A DNA stretch of 64,000 bases from Peribacillus butanolivorans (GCF_001273755.1 NZ_LGYA01000001.1:3365177-3429176), one strand, 5' to 3'. Shown: positions 19,020 to 28,039, counted from the first letter of the stretch. Numbers and translations: made by a program. The notes: a model not told the origin generated them from the sequence alone.

Positions 19020-19409
19020 TTAACCGATTTTCACCTTAACCTTGGATAAAACGGCATTCACAAAGCTGCTCGATTGATCATCACCGAATTTCTTAGCAAT
19101 TTCAATAGCTTCATTCATAGCAACACTTACAGGAACATCTTCACTGTGAACCATTTCATAAACCGCGATACGCAGTAAATTCCGATCAATGTTCGCTAAT
19201 CTTTCCAACGTCCAGTTCTCTAAATTGTCCCTGATCATTCCATCAAGTTGTTCACGATTTTCCGTAATCCCAGTAACTAATTTTTTGAAATATTCATCAG
19301 TAGGAGCGCCATTCAGAACGCTTTCCATTGCTTCTTCTGCATCTGACTTGGCGATATCTATCTGATATAGTGCTTGAAGGGATTTTTCACGGGCTACTCT
19401 TCTTTTCAT
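19020..19409 (-). CDS. nusB: Transcription antitermination protein NusB
   Basis: A 129-residue all-helical protein with MKRRVAREKSLQALYQID at the start and LRIAVYEMVHSEDVPVSVAMNEAIEIAKKFGDDQSSSFVNAVL (in part) at the end, the standard NusB pattern. With NusE (S10) it binds boxA of rRNA leaders for antitermination. ATG at 19409 follows AAAGGAGT. A TATAAT-like -10 lies about 30 bp upstream. Confidence 0.96.
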   Translation of the reverse strand: MKRRVAREKSLQALYQIDIAKSDAEEAMESVLNGAPTDEYFKKLVTGITENREQLDGMIRDNLENWTLERLANIDRNLLRIAVYEMVHSEDVPVSVAMNEAIEIAKKFGDDQSSSFVNAVLSKVKVKIG

Positions 19410-19885
19410 AATCTTACTCCTTTAACATCTACTATTATATATGAAAATGCTAGAACAAACGAACATTAAATAACTTTTTTTCGAAAATATTAAGATTTTT
19501 GCTGTTTTTTTTCAAGGTTTAGCTAAATTTCACTAATATTAAGGTCAAAAGACCCTCACTCACCTATTATTCATAACATTTTTTCCAAGGTGCTTTTAAG
19601 TTAAATTGAAAACCTTATATATGTTTAATTCACAACAGAGATGTATACATTTCGAAAGTGTCAAAAAGCTCTTGCCTAGCTTTCATGCTCATATTTCATC
19701 TTTTACACTCTAACAGAAATCACCCTTGAATTAAAGGGAAACTTCCAGACACCGCCTTATTATGTTCATTTAACGTAATATTATAAGCAGGCTTTTTATA
19801 CGAACGTAATCGATGGGGTAAAAAGAAAAAAACAAAAACCCGGCCTATTGCCGGGTTTTTGCAGGTGTAAGTTGAATGATGCTAA
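19410..19885. other. yqhY-nusB intergenic region
   Basis: These 476 bp contain the yqhY terminator and the nusB upstream region. In between, on the minus strand, are an isolated TATAAT (19780-19785) and a weak AAAGCT/AGCTTT hairpin with following T (19665-19683). No open frame with a ribosome site is seen. Confidence 0.6.
19834..19860. terminator. Terminator of the accBC-yqhY transcript
   Basis: CCCGGC-CTATT-GCCGGG flanked by AAAAA and TTTTT, 26 bp after the yqhY stop. Confidence 0.9.
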
Positions 19886-20299
19886 TTACACTTCTTGTTC
19901 GTAATCCGCTTCCTGTTTTGCGTTTTCAAATGCTATACCGACAACATGAATGTTCACTTCGCCCGCGTCGATAGCGGTCATATTTAATAAAGCTTCACGA
20001 ATGTTGTCTTGTACTTCCTGCGCAACTTTCGGAATAGAAACACCAAATTTCATGACACAATAAAGCTCGACTTTAATTGTTTCTCCAGTTAAGTCTACTT
20101 TAACACCTTTACCGTGGTTCTTTTTGCCAAGCTTTTCAACTACGCCAGTAGCAAAATTCCCGCGCATATGTGCGACACCTTCAACTTCCGATGCAGCTAT
20201 ACCCGCGATTACCTCTATCACCTCAGGCGCAATCTCCACTCTGCCTAGTCCACTATTGTAATCATTCATTTCGAGTAATTGGCCTTCCATTTCACTCAT
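19886..20299 (-). CDS. yqhY: Asp23/Gls24 family protein YqhY
   Basis: A 137-residue Asp23 (DUF322) protein with GRVEIAPEVIEVIAGIAASEVEGV at the start of the domain and VKVDLTGETIKVELYCVMKFG in the middle. In Firmicutes it is commonly encoded with accB-accC; B. subtilis yqhY mutants are sick and pick up suppressors in acetyl-CoA carboxylase genes, which suggests a role in controlling that enzyme. The spacing to accC is 27 bp. Its acidic N-terminus precedes the domain. Its exact biochemical activity is unknown. Confidence 0.92.
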   Translation of the reverse strand: MSEMEGQLLEMNDYNSGLGRVEIAPEVIEVIAGIAASEVEGVAHMRGNFATGVVEKLGKKNHGKGVKVDLTGETIKVELYCVMKFGVSIPKVAQEVQDNIREALLNMTAIDAGEVNIHVVGIAFENAKQEADYEQEV

Positions 20300-20326
20300 T
20301 CAAAGCACCTCCTGTCTTCCTTTACA

Positions 20327-21679
20327 TTATGAGTTCATTACGTCATATATTTCAAGGAATTTGGTATTAAATTCTCCAGAAACAAATTGGTCATGCTGAA
20401 GTAACTTAATATGGAAAGGAATTGTAGTATTGATTCCCTCAATGACAAACTCACCTAGAGCACGTTTCATTTTCTCAATTGCCTCTTCCCTTGTCGGTGC
20501 ATGGACAATTAATTTAGCAATCATAGAATCGTAATATGGCGGTATCGTATACCCAGGATATGCTGCAGAATCAACACGTACTCCGTAGCCACCTGGCGGT
20601 AAATACATTTGAATTTTACCGGCAGAAGGCATAAAGTTTTTCTCTGGATTTTCGGCATTGATCCGGCATTCGATTGACCAACCGTTAAATGTAACATCTT
20701 CTTGTGAAAGAGAAAGTTTGTCACCTGAAGCAACTTTGATTTGTTCTTTAATCAAATCTACACCTGTGACCATTTCTGTAACTGGATGCTCAACCTGGAT
20801 ACGTGTATTCATTTCCATAAAATAGTATTTTCTATTCACATAGTCATAAATAAATTCAACTGTACCAGCACCAGAGTAGTTAACAGCAAGAGCAGCCGTA
20901 ACTGCAGCCTGCCCCATTTCCGCACGCATTTCACCATCAAGTGCAGGAGAAGGAGTTTCTTCAACCAGTTTTTGCAAACGTCGTTGTACCGAACAATCAC
21001 GCTCTCCTAAATGGATTGCATTCCCATGATTATCAGCCATGACTTGAATTTCAACGTGACGGAAGTCTTCGATGAATTTTTCAATATACACGCCTGGATT
21101 TCCAAAAGCTGTAGCAGCTTCCTGTTGCGTAATGCTAATGCCTTTAATAAGATCTTCTTCCGTTCTAGCGACCCGGATACCTTTACCGCCGCCACCGGCT
21201 GTAGCTTTAATGATGACAGGGTAGCCCATTTCATTAGCAAGGGCTACACCCTCATCAGTATCTTTAATAATTCCTTTAGAACCAGGAACAATCGGTACAC
21301 CAGCTTTGCGCATGGTTTCCCTTGCTACGTCCTTTGTCCCCATTTTATTGATTGCTTCGGGACTAGGACCGATGAATATGATATTACATTCACGGCAAAG
21401 CTCTGCAAAGTCAGCATTTTCGGCAAGGAATCCATAACCAGGGTGAATAGCATCCGATCCTGTTTTCTTGGCTGTGCTGATAATGTTCGTTGTATTTAAA
21501 TAACTGTCTTTTGATAATTTAGGACCGATGCAATAAGCTTCGTCGGCAATTTGAACATGTAATGCTTCTTTGTCGGCTTCTGAATAGACCGCTACAGTTT
21601 CAATACCTAATTCCTTGCATGCCCGGATAATTCGGACTGCAATTTCCCCACGATTGGCAATTAATACCTTTTTGATCAT
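20327..21679 (-). CDS. accC: Biotin carboxylase subunit of acetyl-CoA carboxylase
   Basis: The 450-residue ATP-grasp enzyme carboxylates biotin on AccB, the first half of malonyl-CoA synthesis. It has [20 protein letters not shown] at the start, the Gly-rich ATP loop [14 protein letters not shown] near residue 160, and [18 protein letters not shown] with the catalytic Arg near 290. ATG at 21679 is 14 bp after accB with GAGGAGC upstream. It is cotranscribed with accB and yqhY. Confidence 0.97.
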   Translation of the reverse strand: MIKKVLIANRGEIAVRIIRACKELGIETVAVYSEADKEALHVQIADEAYCIGPKLSKDSYLNTTNIISTAKKTGSDAIHPGYGFLAENADFAELCRECNIIFIGPSPEAINKMGTKDVARETMRKAGVPIVPGSKGIIKDTDEGVALANEMGYPVIIKATAGGGGKGIRVARTEEDLIKGISITQQEAATAFGNPGVYIEKFIEDFRHVEIQVMADNHGNAIHLGERDCSVQRRLQKLVEETPSPALDGEMRAEMGQAAVTAALAVNYSGAGTVEFIYDYVNRKYYFMEMNTRIQVEHPVTEMVTGVDLIKEQIKVASGDKLSLSQEDVTFNGWSIECRINAENPEKNFMPSAGKIQMYLPPGGYGVRVDSAAYPGYTIPPYYDSMIAKLIVHAPTREEAIEKMKRALGEFVIEGINTTIPFHIKLLQHDQFVSGEFNTKFLEIYDVMNS

Positions 21680-21693
21680 TTAGAAACAGCTCC

Positions 21694-22200
21694 TCATTCC
21701 GGCTTTACTAAAAATAATGGTTGACCATATTCTACAAGTTGGCCTTCTTTTACAAGAACCTCTACAATTTCACCGCTTACTTCGGCCTCAATTTCATTGA
21801 AAAGTTTCATAGCTTCTACGATACAAACAATAGAATCTGCTGTAACTTTATCCCCTGCTTTCACGTATGCAGCAGCATCCGGAGATGGAGATTGGTAGAA
21901 AGTTCCCACCATTGGAGAAGTGATTTTATGTAAATTTTCTTGCTCAGTTACAGCAGCAGTTGGCTTAGCTGGTTCAACAGCTTTTGGCGCTGCAGGGGCA
22001 GGCGCTGCTACAGGCTTAACTTCAACAGCTGCTTTAGCATGAACAACTTCTGGAGCAGCCGCTGGGTGTCCTACTGATTCTGTTTCAGGTTTCTTTAGTT
22101 TAATTTTTGTTCCTTCATTTTCATAAACGAATTCACTGATGTTAGATTGATCGACTAGCTTAATAATTTCACGAATTTCTTGCACTTTCATTTGTGGCAC
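21694..22200 (-). CDS. accB: Biotin carboxyl carrier protein of acetyl-CoA carboxylase
   Basis: The 168-residue carrier has an N-terminal helical region ([17 protein letters not shown]), an Ala/Pro-rich flexible linker at about 45-85, and the C-terminal biotinyl domain with EAMKLFNEI; the biotinylated residue is Lys132. ATG at 22200 follows AGGGGTGCC. The leader carries two adjacent hairpins and an extended -10 promoter. Confidence 0.96.
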   Translation of the reverse strand: MPQMKVQEIREIIKLVDQSNISEFVYENEGTKIKLKKPETESVGHPAAAPEVVHAKAAVEVKPVAAPAPAAPKAVEPAKPTAAVTEQENLHKITSPMVGTFYQSPSPDAAAYVKAGDKVTADSIVCIVEAMKLFNEIEAEVSGEIVEVLVKEGQLVEYGQPLFLVKPE

Positions 22201-22282
22201 CCCTTGTCTAATTTGATATTAATTTTTTGAGGCAATATTTTATGTACCTTTTAACTTTAGCATGTCCATACCTTGTCCAATT

Positions 22283-22317
22283 CTTCACAATGAAGCCGCT
22301 TTCTAAACCAGAAAGCG
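22283..22317 (-). promoter_or_regulatory. Tandem hairpins in the accB leader
   Basis: CGCTTTCT-AAACC-AGAAAGCG (22297-22317) and CTTCA-CAA-TGAAG (22283-22295) are perfect stems one base apart, between the predicted promoter and the accB start. No T tract follows. They could be a regulatory mRNA structure. Confidence 0.45.
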
Positions 22318-22343
22318 ATTGACTGAATAAATACCTCGTCTGT

Positions 22344-22352
22344 ATTATAACA
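22344..22352 (-). promoter_or_regulatory. Extended -10 promoter of accB
   Basis: TGT-TATAAT on the minus strand, a TGnTATAAT extended -10; the -35 (TTTTAA at 17 bp) is poor, as is often the case with extended -10 promoters. Confidence 0.55.
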
Positions 22353-22531
22353 GAAATTTCACTTTCTTAAAATATTGTTATCTTTAGAGGACTGAAAAGT
22401 TTATGACCAGCTTCTAACATCATACAATATTAGCTTATAAAAATTCAATGATAGATTAGTTGCAACTCGATATCTATACTCCTATATTACACCTTTATTA
22501 TAAGATTGTGAATATTTTTTGATTTAAAAAT

Positions 22532-22545
22532 TGTAAGCGTTTTCT
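22532..22545 (+). promoter_or_regulatory. cre-like site (possible CcpA operator)
   Basis: TGTAAGCGTTTTCT fits TGWAANCGNTNWCA with only the last base changed. It lies about 190 bp upstream of the accB promoter. Confidence 0.4.
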
Positions 22546-22727
22546 AGATTGTTTTACCAAATTACCTAAGAAAATCAGCTAAAAATTTACATTAATTACT
22601 TTTCTAGAATATTACGAAAGTTCAATATCACTATTTCTATTTGAATTACTGGAATCAATTTACACCAAAAAACCTTTTTCCCCAAAGTTTCCCAGTTGTT
22701 TTATACTGATAAAAAACAAAAAAAAAA

Positions 22728-22752
22728 GTCCCTTTTTTCTAAAAAAGAGGAC
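22728..22752 (-). terminator. Terminator of the spoIIIA operon
   Basis: GTCC-CTTTTTT pairs with AAAAAAG-GGAC around a short loop, followed on the minus strand by ten T; 61 bp after the spoIIIAH stop. Confidence 0.75.
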
Positions 22753-22812
22753 CCTTCTAATTTTTTTTATTTATAAACTGTTGTGTATCAGCTCTTTTTT
22801 TAGAATGTATGA

Positions 22813-23412
22813 TTACTTTTCTGGTTGGAAATCCACAACTACATTTTGAGCATCATCCACTTCTTTACGTACGAGGCGTATAATGTTATTGGCCTCTGTT
22901 TTTGATTGTTTATCAGCTTTGACACTCACTTTTACATCCGTTCCATCGACTCGCACGAGTGCGGCATTATAATCCATGGCCACAATTAGGTTTTCGATGA
23001 TATTTTCCTTTACTTTTGTCTCGCTTAATTGCTCGATTTTCGCATATGCATCTTCTCTTTCCTCAGCTGATAGTTCTGTATTGCCCATCTTCACAGTCAA
23101 TTCTTCATTCAACTTTGCCCGTTCATCTTCAATCTGCATCCTTAATGATTCGAACTCATCGCCTGATGCTATGGTTACAGAAGAACCAGCAGCATTCTTA
23201 GAAGAGGTCTCTTTATCACTCTTAGTTTCTCCCTTGCTTTCTGTTTTACTTTCTGCTTTGCTTTCCGTTTTACTCTCTGTTTTACTTTCTGTCTGTTCAG
23301 TGGCTGTCATATCAGCAGCATTTTCTTCAGGAGCGGTTAAATAATAGACAGACAGTACCACTACCAGACTTAGCATAGTCAATAACCAAACGGTTTGTTT
23401 TTTTAATAACAT
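22813..23412 (-). CDS. spoIIIAH: Stage III sporulation protein AH
   Basis: A 199-residue mother-cell protein with one N-terminal transmembrane helix (about 8-27) and an extracytoplasmic EscJ/YscJ-like ring domain at about 95-199. It pairs with forespore SpoIIQ to form the channel across the two forespore membranes. Residues about 40-65 form a tandem run of the tetrapeptide E-S-K-T (seven near-copies, with Ala and Gly variants), a disordered linker longer than usual. ATG at 23412 has a GGGGGA site. Last gene of the operon. Confidence 0.95.
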   Translation of the reverse strand: MLLKKQTVWLLTMLSLVVVLSVYYLTAPEENAADMTATEQTESKTESKTESKAESKTESKGETKSDKETSSKNAAGSSVTIASGDEFESLRMQIEDERAKLNEELTVKMGNTELSAEEREDAYAKIEQLSETKVKENIIENLIVAMDYNAALVRVDGTDVKVSVKADKQSKTEANNIIRLVRKEVDDAQNVVVDFQPEK

Positions 23413-23426
23413 GTAGATTTTCCCCC

Positions 23427-24095
23427 TTATTTTTTAGGCATAACAGATACCCGGTGACTTGGTACATCAAGTGAGCGAGTGACAGCTTCGATAATCCACT
23501 TCTTTATTTGAATATTTTCGGCCCCTTTAGCGACCACTAGGACCCCTCGTACACTAGGTTTTTTTGTTTCTGAAATGATTGGTCCTTCTTTTTCACCGCT
23601 TTTGATCAAGACTAGCTGCTCATCAACAGATGTGTCTTCAACCGTTCTTTTACCGCCTTCCTGGTCAGTTTCTTCAGTTACTTGTTTTTGAGTGACTTTA
23701 TTTCTTTCGTATACTTTTTTCTCGGATGCATCCACGTAGATTACGACTTTTACATCATCGACACCCGCGATGGATTCAAGCGCTTCCTTCATTTCATTCT
23801 GAAGATATATTTCATAATCTTTTGTCGTCTTGAATTCGGATTTATTCTTCTGGCCGAATGTTTCTACATCTCCATCATCATCCTGTTTATTATTGAATAC
23901 CGTCTTTACTTCGGATGTTTGTCCAGTCTGGTTGGTGGTTAACAAATTCCCTGCCATCATAATTCCTGCTCCCAAAAGGACAACTATTAGAGCATAGACA
24001 TACAGGGAAGGTTTTTTTTCTTTAGGCTCTTTTTGGTCAGGGTCTTTATTTACAAGTTTTTGCAGCCAGGATAATGGACCTTTGTCTTTATTCAA
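23427..24095 (-). CDS. spoIIIAG: Stage III sporulation protein AG
   Basis: The 222-residue protein has a cytoplasmic N-terminus, one transmembrane helix (about 31-49) and a ring-building motif domain in the intermembrane space (about 85-220), with VVIYVDASEKKVYERN and GVLVVAKGAENIQIKKWI. SpoIIIAG forms a large 30-fold ring in the SpoIIIA-SpoIIQ complex. It is seven bases after spoIIIAF. Length and charge pattern are normal. Confidence 0.95.
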   Translation of the reverse strand: MNKDKGPLSWLQKLVNKDPDQKEPKEKKPSLYVYALIVVLLGAGIMMAGNLLTTNQTGQTSEVKTVFNNKQDDDGDVETFGQKNKSEFKTTKDYEIYLQNEMKEALESIAGVDDVKVVIYVDASEKKVYERNKVTQKQVTEETDQEGGKRTVEDTSVDEQLVLIKSGEKEGPIISETKKPSVRGVLVVAKGAENIQIKKWIIEAVTRSLDVPSHRVSVMPKK

Positions 24096-24102
24096 TACTC
24101 AG

Positions 24103-24714
24103 TCACTTCCTTTCCCCGGCGATTTCAATGATCTCTTTGTCGACAGACCAACTTGTTGCCAGAAACCTTTTGACAGCATCCAGATTGGCATCATCGGATG
24201 AAGACGGTCTCTCTGCATTAATATCAATTTTCGCTACTGCCTCTATCTCCGAGTCTTCTTTCCCTTCTGCCTTTTCCAATGATATGGTTATGTTTTGCAA
24301 GTCATCAATGCTTGGTTCTTCCTCATTCTTGACTCCTACATCAATTGAACTAATCTTCATGTTATAATCCACCATCAGCTCCTCTTCTACTTCTGCCTGT
24401 AAGTCAACAGCCATTTGTTTTAAAATATATGCACCCTGGGTAGCTTGTATTTCTTTTTTCTTCATTTCTGTCAAATTTCCTAAATCTTTTTTTTTCTGAT
24501 CTTCAAATTCACTTGTAGCCGCTGACAGAATTTCGTCGAAATCCTTATTGAATAATCCCAATATAGGAGTGATGATAATCGCAATCAGTAAAAGTCCGAT
24601 TACCATTTTGGCATATTTCTGTAAAGCTGAATTGGGAAGGAGCATATCGATTACAGTAGCCAGCAATACAAATACGATAATATTGGATACCCAGCCAGCT
24701 AAAAAACTCACCAA
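24103..24714 (-). CDS. spoIIIAF: Stage III sporulation protein AF
   Basis: The 203-residue protein has two N-terminal transmembrane helices (about 5-25 and 34-54) and a soluble domain with a ring-building fold (about 85-203), the usual SpoIIIAF layout. It is part of the mother-cell export apparatus that keeps the engulfed forespore transcriptionally active. It begins 13 bases after the spoIIIAE stop with a GGAGG site. Confidence 0.93.
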   Translation of the reverse strand: MVSFLAGWVSNIIVFVLLATVIDMLLPNSALQKYAKMVIGLLLIAIIITPILGLFNKDFDEILSAATSEFEDQKKKDLGNLTEMKKKEIQATQGAYILKQMAVDLQAEVEEELMVDYNMKISSIDVGVKNEEEPSIDDLQNITISLEKAEGKEDSEIEAVAKIDINAERPSSSDDANLDAVKRFLATSWSVDKEIIEIAGERK

Positions 24715-24727
24715 GCCCTCCTCCTTT

Positions 24728-25936
24728 CTAACGAACCATCAGTGTAATGTTTCCAGAGGCTATAATTACTGTGATACTTAAAAAGAACATGAGTGAGACA
24801 ATGGCCAATGCTGCGAAAATATAAATCATGCTTTTACTTATAATGTCGAGACATTTTATTACAGGCCCTCCACCAAGCGGCTGCAAAAGACTCGCTGCTA
24901 GTTTATAGACAAAGGAGATCATTAAGATTTTTATAGCTGGGAATGTAGTTATAAGCAGGAGGATAATGACACCTGACAAACCCACTGTATTTTTCAGAAG
25001 AACGGAGGCACTAATGACCGTATCGGTTGCATCAGTAAACATGCGCCCTATTACCGGAATAAAGTTGCCTGTCACAAATTTCGCCGTCCTGATTGTCACT
25101 CCGTCTGCAACAGCAGACGATGCTCCTTGAACGGATATAACACCAAGAAAAATGGTCATAAAAGCACCCAGAATCCCGATAGCAAAGTTACGGAGCAATT
25201 GGGCCAGCTGAGTCACTTTATAATGTTCGGTCAGCGTGCTGACTATGCTTAAAATCGCTGCGAAGAATAATAATGGTAGGACGATATATTGTATCAAGAT
25301 GCCACTGGTATTCATTAAAAACATTAAGACAGGATGAAAGAACGCTGCAGATACAAGTCCTCCAGAAGCTGCTATTAAAGCTAATAGCAAAGGGATGAGT
25401 GCCATTAAAAAAGAAATCATCAAATCTATCGTATCTTTTGTATATTCAATCGCCACATGAAAGCTGTTCAACGCTAAAATGATTAATACCATATAAACGA
25501 TTGCATAAGCGACCTTACTCACCGAGCTTTGCTCGAACGCATTCTGCAGAGTTTGCAGGAACATGCTGAACACGGTCAATAAAATGAGTGATCCTAGGAG
25601 CTTCCCGTTCACGAGCAGTTCATGAAAAACGAACTTTATCATCCCTTTTATCCATTGATCAAATGAAAATTTCTTATCTCCGCTTACAAAGTCCATGAAA
25701 CTTCCTTTCTGGCTTTCAGGTAAAAACCCTCCATACTCCGTGACAATGTCATCCCAATATTTCTTGAGCTCATCAACGCCGAGTCTCTCTATTTGAGCTT
25801 GTACCAATTCAGACTGCATAATTGGCTCTTGATCAACTTCTCCACTTTCACCATTTTCGGCAGCTTGTCCAACAGATGTATGCAAAAAAAAGAGTAAAAC
25901 GAATAGAATGGATAAGTAAGGCATCCGCTGCTTCAT
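24728..25936 (-). CDS. spoIIIAE: Stage III sporulation protein AE
   Basis: The 402-residue polytopic membrane protein has a cleavable-looking signal segment (residues 1-25), a soluble N-terminal region to about 90, then about eight transmembrane helices. In the complex it is a candidate integral-membrane permease component, distantly like type III secretion export proteins. AlaSer-rich GGLVSAAFFHPVLMFLMN lies mid-protein. Length matches the family. Confidence 0.94.
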   Translation of the reverse strand: MKQRMPYLSILFVLLFFLHTSVGQAAENGESGEVDQEPIMQSELVQAQIERLGVDELKKYWDDIVTEYGGFLPESQKGSFMDFVSGDKKFSFDQWIKGMIKFVFHELLVNGKLLGSLILLTVFSMFLQTLQNAFEQSSVSKVAYAIVYMVLIILALNSFHVAIEYTKDTIDLMISFLMALIPLLLALIAASGGLVSAAFFHPVLMFLMNTSGILIQYIVLPLLFFAAILSIVSTLTEHYKVTQLAQLLRNFAIGILGAFMTIFLGVISVQGASSAVADGVTIRTAKFVTGNFIPVIGRMFTDATDTVISASVLLKNTVGLSGVIILLLITTFPAIKILMISFVYKLAASLLQPLGGGPVIKCLDIISKSMIYIFAALAIVSLMFFLSITVIIASGNITLMVR

Positions 25937-25969
25937 ACTTTCACCTCATTGACTAGTAGGAATAGTCCA

Positions 25970-26359
25970 TTAACTTGGAAGCATCTGTATAATCGTTTCA
26001 ATAATGACGGTTAAAATCGGTATTGCCATCGCCAGAATCAAGATTTTCCCGCTCAATTCTATTTTGGAAGCGAGTGATCCCTGCCCTGCATCTTTTGTAA
26101 TTTGGGAGGCAAATTCAGCGATATAGGCGATTCCGATTATTTTCAAGATAGTCTCCAAATAAACGGTATTTACATTTGCATTTACCGCTATTTTTTCTAA
26201 CATTAAAATGATTTCGTATATTTTATCTGCTAAAAAAAGAAAAATGGAGCAACCTACAAAAACGACAAGCAGGAAAGCGAAATTAGGTTTTTGCTCCTTG
26301 ACGATTAGGGCCAAAAAAGTGGCAACTAGGGCAATGCCCACGATTTTTATGATTTCAAT
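25970..26359 (-). CDS. spoIIIAD: Stage III sporulation protein AD, apparent ATT start
   Basis: A small polytopic membrane protein (about 129 residues, three to four transmembrane helices) that recognisably matches SpoIIIAD in NANVNTVYLETILKIIGIAY and TKDAGQGSLASKIELSGKI. The conserved N-terminus IEIIKIVGI is encoded upstream of the first GTG (26341), which has no ribosome site. In frame after spoIIIAC there is no ATG, GTG or TTG; ATT at 26359 sits seven bases after GGGGGG (26366-26371) and fits best as start, aligning within one residue of the B. subtilis start. Initiation at ATT is inference. Confidence 0.88.
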   Translation of the reverse strand: MEIIKIVGIALVATFLALIVKEQKPNFAFLLVVFVGCSIFLFLADKIYEIILMLEKIAVNANVNTVYLETILKIIGIAYIAEFASQITKDAGQGSLASKIELSGKILILAMAIPILTVIIETIIQMLPS

Positions 26360-26372
26360 CGTGAATCCCCCC

Positions 26373-26582
26373 TTACTGAAATAGGAATACTGATTTAATT
26401 TTTTGGAATAAATCCTCTACAACAGAAGCTACCATGAATAAAATATATATAAATCCAAAAAGCGTTACCCACTGGGCATATTCTTTCTTTCCAACTTGAT
26501 CGAGTATCGTGTGAAGAAATGCCACTACCAGCCCAACACCAGCTATTTTAAATATGATGTCCACATCAATGCCCATTTTCAT
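26373..26582 (-). CDS. spoIIIAC: Stage III sporulation protein AC
   Basis: A 67-69 residue membrane protein with two transmembrane helices (about 10-28 and 38-58) around the conserved FLHTILDQVGKKEYAQWVTLFG. ATG at 26576 is better spaced from the G-rich ribosome site than ATG at 26582, so two residues are uncertain. With SpoIIIAD and AE it forms the membrane core of the complex. Confidence 0.95.
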   Translation of the reverse strand: MKMGIDVDIIFKIAGVGLVVAFLHTILDQVGKKEYAQWVTLFGFIYILFMVASVVEDLFQKIKSVFLFQ

Positions 26583-26598
26583 TCCCCCCCACTTATTC

Positions 26599-27114
26599 CT
26601 ACATCAGCAAAATGATTAGTAATAATCCCGTTAAAAAACCAAGGCTTTTCATCATCTTTTCATATTTCCCCTGCCGGTCTAGTGCATCGCTCTCTTCCCG
26701 CTCCAAGTGTGCCATCGTTAGCATAATTTGTTTTTGCTGATGATATTTATCACTTTTTCCTAGAGTCTCACCAAACTGTGAAAGAATTTCGAACTCTCCC
26801 TGCTTTAAGGCAAGGGACTGCCATATTTTCTTCAAACTTTCATCCCATGCATCTTTTACAGTGGTTTCACCAGATTCAAGTCGATTCGCAAAAGTATCAA
26901 AAAATAAGGATAAAGGTTTGGGCATCTGCTTGGAAAGTTTCTGGGCCGCTTCTTTCAACGGTGTATGACCATACATTATTTCAGCCTCCAGAGATTGCAT
27001 GGCGACTTTTAGCTGCCTCAGTTGGCGAGGACGCATACTTAATTTTTTTGCAGCTTCAAAGCCTACCCATGTTGTGGCTAAGATTATAATTGCCGCTCCT
27101 ATTAACTTAAACAT
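26599..27114 (-). CDS. spoIIIAB: Stage III sporulation protein AB
   Basis: A 171-residue protein with N- and C-terminal transmembrane helices (about 3-18 and 155-171) and a helical cytoplasmic domain resembling the type II secretion F-domain, with SMRPRQLRQLKVAMQSLEAE and GKSDKYHQQKQI. It overlaps spoIIIAA by eight bases. It probably links the ATPase AA to the membrane core. Confidence 0.95.
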   Translation of the reverse strand: MFKLIGAAIIILATTWVGFEAAKKLSMRPRQLRQLKVAMQSLEAEIMYGHTPLKEAAQKLSKQMPKPLSLFFDTFANRLESGETTVKDAWDESLKKIWQSLALKQGEFEILSQFGETLGKSDKYHQQKQIMLTMAHLEREESDALDRQGKYEKMMKSLGFLTGLLLIILLM

Positions 27115-28039
27115 GTGGATTCACACTTTCACCCAAATATAAAGGGAGGCCCGCTGAGTCGAGAACATTGTAGCTCCGCTTACCAGATTTACTTCTTTGC
27201 AATTCTATAAACCGTTCAAAAATGTTTTGCCTTAAGATTTCGGCGAAAAAGGGCCGTTTTTTAATTTCATCCAAAGTATGACCATGTGTAGTTATCACAA
27301 GTTTAATACCGGCGTTTACGGCCTCTAGTACTGCTTGTGTATCCTCTGCGCGACCAATTTCATCTACGACTAACACATCCGGAGACATAGAACGGATCAT
27401 CATCATCATTCCTTCCGCTTTAGGACATCCATCGAGCACATCCACCCTTGTTCCAAATTCGAGCTGTGGTACTCCATGAACACTTCCCGCAATTTCTGAT
27501 CGCTCGTCCACAATTCCCACCTTTTGAGGGGCAATACCTCTTTTTTCATTTCCACTAGATATCATCCTTGCAATATCACGTAATATCGTCGTTTTTCCTG
27601 TTTGTGGAGCACCGATTAACAAAGTATGCTGCCATTCGCCATTATATAAATAAGAAGTGAGCGGTTCCGCTGCACCTATTTTTTCGCGTGCTATCCGAAT
27701 ATTGAAGGAGGAAATATCCCTTATCGCTTTGACCGCCCCATTTTCAAGAATTACCTTTCCTGCAAGACCAACACGATGTCCACCTGCTATAGTTATATAT
27801 CCTCGCTTTAATTCTTCCTCAAGCGTATATAACGAAAATTGACCTATTTGATTCAGTAATTGTTCGGCATCCGAATGGGTCACTTCGTATGAAAAGAAGA
27901 AAGGGTCCCCCCCTACAATGACCTCTAGAGGCCTTCCAATCCGAATTCTCAACTCTTCCATTTTTTCAATCATCATCGGTGTCATACCCCGGAGCTGCTC
28001 GTATAATTTTTTCGGTAAAAAAGAAAGAATCGTTTCCAT
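27107..28039 (-). CDS. spoIIIAA: Stage III sporulation protein AA, ATPase
   Basis: The 310-residue AAA/secretion ATPase powers the SpoIIIA complex in the mother cell. Walker A GAPQTGKTT is near residue 145, and Walker B is DVLVVDEIGRAED near 220. ATG at 28039 follows AGGAGGATT; the frame extends 17 codons to 28090 without a site. First gene of the operon; a sigma-E-like promoter lies 30 bp upstream. It shares its general fold with the comGA product encoded elsewhere in the window. Confidence 0.96.
   Translation of the reverse strand: METILSFLPKKLYEQLRGMTPMMIEKMEELRIRIGRPLEVIVGGDPFFFSYEVTHSDAEQLLNQIGQFSLYTLEEELKRGYITIAGGHRVGLAGKVILENGAVKAIRDISSFNIRIAREKIGAAEPLTSYLYNGEWQHTLLIGAPQTGKTTILRDIARMISSGNEKRGIAPQKVGIVDERSEIAGSVHGVPQLEFGTRVDVLDGCPKAEGMMMMIRSMSPDVLVVDEIGRAEDTQAVLEAVNAGIKLVITTHGHTLDEIKKRPFFAEILRQNIFERFIELQRSKSGKRSYNVLDSAGLPLYLGESVNPHV

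Larger units (their letters stand above)
22201..22812. other. accB-spoIIIAH intergenic region
   Basis: A 612-bp AT-rich gap without a coding frame. It contains the accB leader hairpins and promoter, a cre-like site and the spoIIIA terminator, each listed separately. The stretch 22380-22520 shows nothing I can name. Confidence 0.7.

Noticed and set aside
21011-21499. 162-codon plus-strand frame inside accC
   Set aside because: Antisense shadow of the strongly conserved accC frame; no ribosome site or family.
23210-23300. Short tandem repeats that could suggest a CRISPR-like array
   Set aside because: They are an in-frame tetrapeptide repeat of spoIIIAH with no spacers.
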